Shown here: positions 7,764 through 13,808 of the stretch, piece after piece
How positions within the stretch are numbered: position 1 is the stretch's first letter
How the letters are laid out: every line of letters starts with the position of its first letter
NCBI GenBank assembly: GCA_044870185.1
Contig: JBIOYL010000064.1
Coordinates: 1 to 24,093, forward strand
Source: JBIOYL01 sp044870185
Lineage (GTDB): Bacteria > Actinomycetota > CALGFH01
DNA length: 24,093 nt
Reading direction: 5' to 3'
Position numbers and translations under genes: made by a program
Notes under the pieces: model-generated
Told to the model about the DNA's origin: nothing
Databases searched by the model: none
Seen by the model: the letters and a program-made list of their open reading frames with translations, nothing else

Positions 7764-8793
7764 AGCGCGCCACGGCCAGCTCCCGGGCGTTTTGGCCGAG
7801 CCGGGCGGCCAGGCGCCGGTCCGACAGGACGCGGGCGAGCCGGTCCCGCAGGGCCGCCAGGTCGCCGGGCTCCACCAGGAACCCGGTCTCCCCGTCCACC
7901 ACGACCTCGGCCAGCCCGCCGACCCGGCTGGCCACCACCGGCGTCCCGCTGGCCATGGCCTCCACGGCGGCCAGGCCGAGCAGCTCGGCGACGGGGATAT
8001 GGCGGCCGTAGCAGGTGCGGTGGACCGAGGGCAGGGCCAGCACCGCGGCGCGGCGGTACAGGCCGGGCAGGGCGTGGTCGGGCACCGGACCCAGGAACGT
8101 GACCGGCCGGTCCCGGGCCAGCCGCTGCAGGAGGGCCGGGTAGTCGCGCTCGGGCGGACGGGCGTCGTGGCCGGCCGTGCCGGCCACCCGCAGGGCAGCC
8201 CCGCCAGGCAGCGCCTGGATCAGCCGGTCGACGCCCTTGTGCGGCGTCAGCCGCCCGACGTACAGCACGCCGTCCCGGCCGCCCGTGGGACCGGGGTGGA
8301 AGCGCTCCGGGTCCGCGCCGCCGTAGATCACCCGCGTGCGCTCGGGGGGAGCGCCGAGCAGCCGCGCCGAGCAGCAGGAGACGGCCAGGAAGCGGTCGAA
8401 CAGCCGGTAGGCGAGCCCACCCCAGGCCCCGCCGGGCAGGCCGTGGTCGGTGACCGCGGTGCCCGCCCCGGCCAGCCGGGCGGCCAGTGCCGCCATGCGG
8501 CTGGGTATGCTGCGGAAATGATGCGCATGCACGAGCCGGGCGCCGGCCAGGGCGGCCGCAAGCAGCGGGGCCACCGGCTGGGCGGGGTGGCCGCCGAGCC
8601 ACCCCAGCGGCCGCAGCACCCGGACCCGCAGCCCGCCCGGCTCCCGCCACCGGCCGGGCCGGGAGCCGAAGGTGACCAGCTCACAGTCGACCTCGGCGGC
8701 CAGCGCACGGGCCAGCTCCAGCGGGTAGCGCTCCCCGCCGCCGTACAGCCCGCCCGGCCCGAACGCGGTCGGCGCCACGTGGACGACCCGCAT
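7708..8793 (-). CDS. Glycosyltransferase family 4 (first of two)
   Basis: A 361-residue GT-B fold glycosyltransferase, retaining type by family. The N-terminal domain starts MRVVHVAPTAFGPGGLYGGG, a typical acceptor-side glycine-rich loop; the C-terminal domain has VLYVGRLTPHKGVDRLIQAL and the donor-binding Ex7E (ELLGLAAVE, followed by AMASGTPVVASRVGG). No membrane segment is present. The sugar donor and acceptor cannot be read from sequence. ATG at 8793 is preferred because the first beta strand begins at once; GTG at 8814, seven codons upstream, is an alternative. Its ATG overlaps the ATG of the opposite-strand glycosyltransferase by 2 nt within one CATG. Its end overlaps the HAD-like gene by 56 nt. 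Confidence 0.9.
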   Translation of the reverse strand: MRVVHVAPTAFGPGGLYGGGERYPLELARALAAEVDCELVTFGSRPGRWREPGGLRVRVLRPLGWLGGHPAQPVAPLLAAALAGARLVHAHHFRSIPSRMAALAARLAGAGTAVTDHGLPGGAWGGLAYRLFDRFLAVSCCSARLLGAPPERTRVIYGGADPERFHPGPTGGRDGVLYVGRLTPHKGVDRLIQALPGGAALRVAGTAGHDARPPERDYPALLQRLARDRPVTFLGPVPDHALPGLYRRAAVLALPSVHRTCYGRHIPVAELLGLAAVEAMASGTPVVASRVGGLAEVVVDGETGFLVEPGDLAALRDRLARVLSDRRLAARLGQNARELAVARFTWRACAARCLAAYQELA

Positions 8794-9892
8794 GCTCGCC
8801 GTCGCGCTGGTCACCCTCGGTGACCCCGGCCGCCTGAGCGGCGGCTACCTGTACCACCGCCGCATGGCCGAGCTCGCCCCGGCCAACCACGCCCGGGTCC
8901 GCTTCGTGTCGCTGCCCGACCGGCCCTTCCCGCTCCCGGCGCTGGCCGGGCCCGCCGTGCTGCGGCAGGCCGGACAGCTCCGTCCCGCCCGGCACGGCGC
9001 CGCGGTGGCAGGCCGTGCGGACGTGGTGGTCGTGGACAGCATCGCCGCCGCCTTCCTGGGCCCCTGGCTGGCGCGGCGGCGGGGCGGGCCGCCGCTGGTG
9101 GGCAGCCTGCACCAGCCGCCCGGCGGCATCGACCACGGACCGGTGCGGCGCGCCCTGCAGGCCCCCCTGGACCGGCTGGCCTGGCGTCGGGCCTGCCTGC
9201 TGCTGGTGGCCAGCCAGGCCCTGGCCGGGCAGCTCGCAGCCCAGGGGCTGCCGGGCGAGCGCATCCGGGTGGTCCCCCCCGGCCGGGACCTGGCGCCCGC
9301 CGCCGGCGGCCCGCCGGCCGACCTGCGCCTGGGGCGCCAGGCGGCCATCCTGTGCGTGGCCAACTGGGTGCGGCGCAAGGGCATCCTCGAGCTCCTGGAC
9401 GCGGTCGCCATGCTCCCCGACGGGCTGGCCACCCTGCACCTGGCCGGCGACGACCGGGCCGACCGGCGCTACGGCGCCCGGGTCCGGGCCCGGCTGTCCC
9501 GACCGGACCTGGCCGGGCGGGTGGTCGTCCACGGCCCGCTCCCCAAGCAGCAGGTGGCCGCCCTGTACCGGGCGGCCGACGTGTTCGCCCTGCCCAGCCT
9601 GCGGGAACCCTACGGCACCGTGTGGGGCGAGGCCATGGCCGAGGGGCTGCCGGTGGTGGGCTGGCGGGCCGGGAACCTGCCGCACCTGGCCGAGCACGGC
9701 CGCCAGGGCCTGCTGGCCCCGCCCGGCGACGTGGCCGGGCTCGGCCAGGCCCTGGCCCGGCTGGCCGGCGACGAGCCGCTGCGGCAGCGGCTGGGCGCGG
9801 CGGCCCGGCGGCGGGCCGCCGCCCGCCCCACCTGGCAGGAGTCGGCCGCCAGGTTCTTCGCGGCGCTGCGGGAGGCGGCCCAGGCCGGGTGA
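8792..9892 (+). CDS. Glycosyltransferase family 4 (second of two)
   Basis: A 366-residue GT-B glycosyltransferase. The start LAVALVTLGDPGRLSGGYLY gives the first strand and Gly-rich loop; the C-terminal half has ILCVANWVRRKGILELL and Ex7E (EPYGTVWGE, then AMAEGLPVVGWRAGNLP). Only the GT4 core motifs are shared with its divergent neighbour, so the pair are different enzymes rather than a recent duplication. No signal peptide or membrane segment. There is no good ribosome site before ATG 8792, and any untranslated leader must run through the coding sequence of the opposite gene. It ends 135 nt from the convergent pterin-synthase-like gene. A joint role in adding two sugars to one product is an inference from the pairing. 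Confidence 0.9.
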   Translation: MLAVALVTLGDPGRLSGGYLYHRRMAELAPANHARVRFVSLPDRPFPLPALAGPAVLRQAGQLRPARHGAAVAGRADVVVVDSIAAAFLGPWLARRRGGPPLVGSLHQPPGGIDHGPVRRALQAPLDRLAWRRACLLLVASQALAGQLAAQGLPGERIRVVPPGRDLAPAAGGPPADLRLGRQAAILCVANWVRRKGILELLDAVAMLPDGLATLHLAGDDRADRRYGARVRARLSRPDLAGRVVVHGPLPKQQVAALYRAADVFALPSLREPYGTVWGEAMAEGLPVVGWRAGNLPHLAEHGRQGLLAPPGDVAGLGQALARLAGDEPLRQRLGAAARRRAAARPTWQESAARFFAALREAAQAG

Positions 9893-9941
9893 GGCCGGCA
9901 GGCGCCGGGCGCCGCGGGGCGGCGGGCCGGGCCGGCTGGCA

Positions 9942-9959
9942 GGCGGCCGGCGGGCCGCC
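9942..9959. terminator. Candidate bidirectional terminator hairpin
   Basis: GGCGGCC and GGCCGCC form a perfect 7-bp stem around a GGCG loop, in the 135-bp gap between two convergent genes. There is no T tract on either side, so the assignment rests on position and symmetry. Confidence 0.35.
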
Positions 9960-9966
9960 GCCGAGG

Positions 9967-10044
9967 CGGCTCACGGCAGCGGGCCGGGCCGGCCGGCGGG
10001 CGGGTGGTGGCCCACCGTCGAGCCGGCTCACGGCAGCGGGCCGG
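9967..10044. repeat. 21-bp direct repeat duplicating the 3-prime end of the pterin-synthase-like gene
   Basis: The same 21 bases occur at 9967-9987 and 10024-10044, 57 bp apart. The right copy spans the last codons and stop of the pterin-synthase-like gene (the GPLP-stop segment); the left copy is non-coding and lies downstream of that stop. Confidence 0.7.
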
Positions 10045-10432
10045 CATAGCCGGCGAAGTCCACCGGCGACTCCCACACCCGCACGGCCAGCGTCTCGCCC
10101 CCGACTCGCCGCACCGCAGGCGCCAGCGTGGCATGGGCCCAGCGGGCCAGGACCTCGACGGTGACGGCCTCGGCGGCGGGCGGGCGGATCTCCTCCAGGT
10201 CGCGCCCCTCGACCCGGGCGGCGGTCTGGCGCAGGGCCGCCCGCAGCGCGTCCAGGTCGCACACCATGCCGTGCCGGTCCAGCTCCCGCCGCCCCACCAC
10301 CACGTCGATGCGGTAGTCGTGCGCGTGCAGCTCCCCCTCCGGCCCCGCCACCGGCATCCGGTGCAGGGCGCGCACCGTGACGCTCGAGCCCACCTCGTAC
10401 CCGCTGCCGGGGTCAGGGCCCTGCGGGCTCAT
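10028..10432 (-). CDS. 6-pyruvoyl-tetrahydropterin synthase / QueD-like protein
   Basis: A 134-residue single-domain protein of the PTPS/QueD fold. The three zinc His are in place: H24 in ALHRMP, and H36 and H38 in ELHAHDYRI. The C-terminal Glu that anchors the pterin ring is E121 in VRVWESP, and the helix start GMVCDLDALR (55-64) fits the family. The catalytic Cys that normally sits a few residues before the second His is missing (PEGELHAH), which argues against standard 6-carboxytetrahydropterin or pyruvoyl-pterin synthesis and fits a diverged PTPS-like enzyme. Start: ATG at 10432 with GAAGGAG 5 nt upstream. It lies 34 nt downstream of the dehydrogenase and is probably its operon partner. 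Product unknown. Confidence 0.85.
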   Translation of the reverse strand: MSPQGPDPGSGYEVGSSVTVRALHRMPVAGPEGELHAHDYRIDVVVGRRELDRHGMVCDLDALRAALRQTAARVEGRDLEEIRPPAAEAVTVEVLARWAHATLAPAVRRVGGETLAVRVWESPVDFAGYAGPLP

Positions 10433-10454
10433 CGGCGCTCCTTCCTGCCGTGGC

Positions 10455-10474
10455 ACCGGTGCGTGCTCACCGGT
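10455..10474. other. Inverted repeat over the dehydrogenase stop codon
   Basis: ACCGGTG at 10455-10461 and CACCGGT at 10468-10474 form a 7-bp hairpin with a 6-nt loop in the 34-nt gap of the dehydrogenase/PTPS-like pair. It covers the stop codon and could affect RNA processing or coupling between the two genes. Confidence 0.4.
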
Positions 10475-11459
10475 AGCGCAGGGCGACGTGGATCGGGTTC
10501 CCCGCCGCCGAGTCCAGGCACGCGTAGGCGTCGGCGGCCTGCTCGAAGGGGAACTCGTGGGTGGCCAGGACCGGCAGCGGCAGCTCCCCGACGAGCCGCC
10601 AGGCAAGCTCGGCCCGGCGGCGGCGGTCCCAGCGGGCGGTCAGCGCGGCCGGAAGGGTGGACACCTGGGTGCTGCGGATGGCCAGCCGGCGGCGATGGAA
10701 CGCGGCGCCGAGCGGCAGCACGGCTGGCTTGGTGCCGTACCACGAGCACACCAGGGCCACCCCCTCGTGGGCCAGAAGCGCAAGGGACCAGGCCAACGCC
10801 TCGGGATTGCCGCTGGCCTCCACCAGCAGGTCGGCCCCCCGCCCGCCGGTCTCGCGGGCCACCGCCTCGCCGAGCTGGTCGGGCGCGACGGCGCGGACCC
10901 CGAAGGCGGTGGCCGTGGCCCGCCGGGCCGCCAGCGGCTCCGACCCGAGCACCCCGGCCCCGGCACGGCCGAGCAGCGCGGCGACCAGGATGCCCACGGC
11001 GCCGAGCCCCACCACCACGACGGTCTCCCCCAGGCGGGGGGCGGCGTCCAGGCACACCTGCAGGGCCGTCTCGACCAGGGGATACAGGGTGGCCGTGCGG
11101 GGGTCGACCCCGTCGACCGGGACGGCCTGGCAGGCGTCCACCACGAACCGGTCCTGGTGGGGATGGAAGGCGAAGACGAGCTGGCCCTCCCGCAGCGCCC
11201 CCGCCGGGCGGAGCACGCGGCCGACCGCGCTGTAGCCGTACCGGAACGGGTAGGCGAACGTGCCGGCCAGGGCGCCCAGGGTCTCGTCCAGGGGCAGCTC
11301 GGGGTCCATCTCGCCGCGGTAGGCGAGCAGCTCGGTGCCGCTCGAGATGCCCGAGTACTCGGTGGCCACCAGGACGCGCCGCCCGGTCGGGGAGGCCAGG
11401 TCCACCGCGCGCAGCTCGACCCGTCTCGGGGCCACGAAGTGGACGGCTCGGGCCTTCAC
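10467..11459 (-). CDS. MDR-family dehydrogenase without catalytic-zinc cysteines
   Basis: A 330-residue medium-chain dehydrogenase/reductase. The Rossmann motif GLGAVG is at 151-156 in VVVVGLGAVGILVA; the N-terminal GroES-like domain includes GYSAVGRVL (75-83). The segment that normally holds the catalytic-zinc Cys reads SGISSGTE (36-43), and the four structural-zinc Cys are also absent, as in the BchC-like and other zinc-free MDR branches. It should oxidise or reduce a hydroxyl or carbonyl with NAD(P); the substrate is unknown. Start: GTG at 11459, with only a weak GGGGA upstream. It is followed after 34 nt by the PTPS-like gene and is divergent from the RibA-RibD fusion, with 123 bp between them that likely carries both promoters. 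Confidence 0.88.
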   Translation of the reverse strand: MKARAVHFVAPRRVELRAVDLASPTGRRVLVATEYSGISSGTELLAYRGEMDPELPLDETLGALAGTFAYPFRYGYSAVGRVLRPAGALREGQLVFAFHPHQDRFVVDACQAVPVDGVDPRTATLYPLVETALQVCLDAAPRLGETVVVVGLGAVGILVAALLGRAGAGVLGSEPLAARRATATAFGVRAVAPDQLGEAVARETGGRGADLLVEASGNPEALAWSLALLAHEGVALVCSWYGTKPAVLPLGAAFHRRRLAIRSTQVSTLPAALTARWDRRRRAELAWRLVGELPLPVLATHEFPFEQAADAYACLDSAAGNPIHVALRYR

Positions 11460-11464
11460 GTCCC

Positions 11465-11498
11465 CGGCTTCCGACTCGGCTTCCGGCTCGGCTTGCGA
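11465..11498. repeat. 12-bp tandem repeat just upstream of the dehydrogenase start
   Basis: Two 12-bp units, CGGCTTCCGACT and CGGCTTCCGGCT, plus a partial third starting CGGCTT, lie 6-39 bp from the GTG start, where they would form part of the mRNA leader. Function unknown. Confidence 0.5.
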
Positions 11499-11542
11499 TG
11501 CGGCGGCCGCACCGGCGGCTGGTACCCCGCTGCCGCGCGGGC

Positions 11543-11551
11543 AAACCGTTT
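11543..11551. promoter_or_regulatory. AT-rich palindrome between the divergent dehydrogenase and ribA-ribD genes
   Basis: AAACCGTTT (AAAC, one base, GTTT) is the only AT-rich site in the 123-bp divergent gap and lies 32 bp before the RibA-RibD start. It could be a shared operator or part of a promoter; no standard -10/-35 pair is clear. Confidence 0.3.
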
Positions 11552-11582
11552 ACCGCCACCATGACCGGGAACACGCCCGGCC

Positions 11583-12917
11583 ATGGTCCCCGCCCTGCCC
11601 GAGGAACTCGCCCGTCTGGAGCTGCCCACCTGGGCCGGGCAGTTCGACCTGCGCGCCTTCCAAGGCGCATCCGGCAACCCCTACCTGGTGCTCACCCGCG
11701 GGCAGCTCGGGGACGGCCGCCTGGTCCTCACCCGGCTGCACTCGGCCTGCCTCACCGGCGATGCGCTGGGGTCGCTGCGCTGCGACTGCGGCCCCCAGCT
11801 GCGCCTGGCCATGCGGCGGATCGCCGCCGAGGGTCGGGGGGTCTTGCTGTACGCCCCCGAGCACGAGGGGCGGGGGGTGGGGCTGGTCTCCAAACTCCGA
11901 GCCTACCTGCTGCAGGACCAGGGCCACGACACCGTGGAGGCCAACCGCCGGTTGGGCCTGCCGGTGGACGGCCGGGACTACCGGGAGGCGGTGCAGGTGC
12001 TCCTGGCCGCCGGGGTCCGCAGCGTGCGGCTGCTGACCAACAACCCCGACAAGGCTCGCGCCCTGGCCGAAGGCGGCGTCCCGGTCGAGCAGGTGGTGCC
12101 CATCCAGACCGCGCCGCACCTGCGCAACCGCCGCTACCTGGAGACCAAGCGGCAGCGGCTCGGCCACCAGGCCCCGGCCGGCGAGCCCCTGGCGGAGGTC
12201 GTCCCCGCCCTGGACGTCACCACCCTGCTCGGCCGCGTGCGCCCGCACCCGCACCGCCCCTACACGGTGCTCAAGTACGCCCAGACGCTGGACGGCCGCA
12301 TCGCCACCGGCAGCGGGGACGCCAAGTGGATCAGCGGCCCCGCCGAGCGCCGGGTGTCCCATGCCCTGCGGGCCGCCTGCGACGCCGTGCTGGTGGGGAT
12401 CGGCACGGTGCTGCGCGACGATCCCCTGCTGACCGTGCGGATGGTCCCCGGCGCCTGCCCGATCAGGGTGATCCTGGACTCCTGGCTGCGCGTCCCACCC
12501 GACGCGGGCGTGGTCGACGGCAGCGGGGCCACCGTCATCCTGACCTCCCCCGAGTCCAGCCCGGCCAGCCGGGCCGCCCTGCGGGCGCAGGGCGCGACGG
12601 TGGAGGTGGTCCGGGCGGGGCCGGACGGGCTGGACCTTGGTGACGGCCTGGCCCGCCTGCTGGCGCTGGGGATCGGCTCGCTGCTGGTGGAAGGCGGCGC
12701 GCGGGTCATCACCTCGATGCTGCGGGAGCGGCTGGTGGACCGGCTGGTGGTGGGCGTGGCCCCGCTGCTGCTGGGCGACGGCACCCAGGCGGTCGGGGAC
12801 CTCGGGGTGCGCCGGGTGGCGGAGGGGCTGCGGCTGGCCGGCGTCACGGTGCACCAGGCGGGGGCGGACCTGCTGGTCGCCGCGGACCTGGACGGCGCCC
12901 CGCCCACGCCGGCGTGA
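11583..12917 (+). CDS. ribA: GTP cyclohydrolase II / RibD-type pyrimidine reductase fusion
   Basis: A 444-residue two-domain protein. Residues 1-195 are GTP cyclohydrolase II: zinc cysteines C56, C67 and C69 (CLTGDALGSLRCDC), the HEGRGVGL motif (94-101), Arg in DGRDY (R131, equivalent to E. coli R128), and NNP (153-155). Tyr108 in LRAYLLQD corresponds to E. coli Tyr105, the position that separates full ring-opening enzymes from formyl-retaining ones. Residues 227-440 are the RibD reductase domain: LDGRIA, AKWISG, VGIGTVLRDDP and LLVEGG. The RibD deaminase domain and the RibB synthase domain are both absent. In riboflavin synthesis the reductase acts after the deaminase, so this fusion either needs a deaminase from elsewhere or serves another pathway. 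No other riboflavin gene is in the window. Start ATG 11583 has only a weak GGGAAC upstream. Confidence 0.93.
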   Translation: MVPALPEELARLELPTWAGQFDLRAFQGASGNPYLVLTRGQLGDGRLVLTRLHSACLTGDALGSLRCDCGPQLRLAMRRIAAEGRGVLLYAPEHEGRGVGLVSKLRAYLLQDQGHDTVEANRRLGLPVDGRDYREAVQVLLAAGVRSVRLLTNNPDKARALAEGGVPVEQVVPIQTAPHLRNRRYLETKRQRLGHQAPAGEPLAEVVPALDVTTLLGRVRPHPHRPYTVLKYAQTLDGRIATGSGDAKWISGPAERRVSHALRAACDAVLVGIGTVLRDDPLLTVRMVPGACPIRVILDSWLRVPPDAGVVDGSGATVILTSPESSPASRAALRAQGATVEVVRAGPDGLDLGDGLARLLALGIGSLLVEGGARVITSMLRERLVDRLVVGVAPLLLGDGTQAVGDLGVRRVAEGLRLAGVTVHQAGADLLVAADLDGAPPTPA

Positions 12918-12962
12918 GCGCGGCCGGCCGCAGCCGGCGCTGGGCCAGGCAGGCCGGTGCCC

Positions 12963-12968
12963 TATGCT
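12963..12968 (+). promoter_or_regulatory. -10 box for the ABC-2 operon
   Basis: TATGCT lies 36 bp before the ATPase start, in the 87-bp gap after the RibA-RibD gene. Transcription would begin near 12975, leaving a leader of about 30 nt with AAAGG at 12994-12998. The -35 region is not recognisable. Confidence 0.4.
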
Positions 12969-13004
12969 GGACCTCGGTCGGACCTCCCGTTCGAAAGGCA
13001 CGGT

Positions 13005-13808
13005 ATGCAGGCCCCCGCCACCCCGGCAGCGCAGCTGGGCCCGTCGACCGTCGCGCTGGCGGTCCGCGGGCTGCGCAAGGCCTTCGGGCGGAAGGTGGCG
13101 GTCGACGGGGTGGACCTGGACATCCTCCACGGCTGCTTCTTCGGCCTGGTCGGGCCGAACGGGGCCGGCAAGACGACCACGCTCAGCATGGTCACCGGGC
13201 TGCTGCGGCCCGACGCCGGCACGATCGTGGTCGACGGGCTCGACGTGTGGCGCGACCCGAGCCGGGCCAAGCAGCGCATCGGGGTGCTGCCCGAGGAGCT
13301 GCGGCTGTTCGACCGGCTGACCGGCAGCGAGCTGCTGGCCTACAACGGCGCCCTGCGCCGCCTGGACGCCGACCTGGTGGCCGGACGGGCCCGCGAGCTG
13401 CTCGACGTGCTCGGCCTCACCGAGGCGGCAGGCACGCTGGTGGCCGACTACTCGCACGGCATGCGCAAGAAGATCGCGTTGGCCGCGGCCCTGCTCCACG
13501 GCCCGCGGGTGCTGTTCCTGGACGAGCCGTTCGAGGCCATCGACCCGGTGTCGGCGCGGGCGATCCGCGCCGTGCTCGAGCGCTACACCGGCGGCGGGGC
13601 CACGGTCGTGTTCTCCAGCCACGTCATGGAGCTGGTCGAGCGGCTGTGCGACCGGGTCGGCATCATGCACGCCGGCCGGCTGGTCGCCGAGGGCCCGACC
13701 GACCAGGTGCGGGCGGGCGGCAGCCTCGAGGACGCCTTCGTCCGCCTGGTCGGCGCGAGCGAGGTCAACGTGGAGGAGCTCGGTTGGCTCGGGTCTTCGT
13801 CCGGCTGA
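13005..13808 (+). CDS. ABC-2 transporter ATP-binding protein
   Basis: A 267-residue stand-alone ATPase subunit. Walker A GPNGAGKTT is at 50-58, the signature takes the ABC-2 form YSHGMRKK (149-156), Walker B is VLFLDEPF (169-176) with Glu174, and the switch His is H206 in FSSHVMEL. All catalytic residues are intact. Start ATG 13005 has AAAGG 6 nt upstream; twelve or more codons upstream are open but precede the ribosome site. Its last 25 nt overlap the start of the permease gene, so the two are translationally coupled. It would drive export, or act on the membrane or wall; the cargo is unknown. Confidence 0.93.
   Translation: MQAPATPAAQLGPSTVALAVRGLRKAFGRKVAVDGVDLDILHGCFFGLVGPNGAGKTTTLSMVTGLLRPDAGTIVVDGLDVWRDPSRAKQRIGVLPEELRLFDRLTGSELLAYNGALRRLDADLVAGRARELLDVLGLTEAAGTLVADYSHGMRKKIALAAALLHGPRVLFLDEPFEAIDPVSARAIRAVLERYTGGGATVVFSSHVMELVERLCDRVGIMHAGRLVAEGPTDQVRAGGSLEDAFVRLVGASEVNVEELGWLGSSSG

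Noticed and set aside
8812..8814. GTG 8814 as the start of the minus-strand glycosyltransferase
   Set aside because: It adds seven residues before a typical first beta strand. Kept only as an alternative because neither start has a clear ribosome site.
11583..12917. Reading this gene as part of a normal riboflavin operon
   Set aside because: No ribB, ribE, ribH or deaminase is in the window, and its neighbours are a dehydrogenase, a PTPS-like gene and glycosyltransferases.
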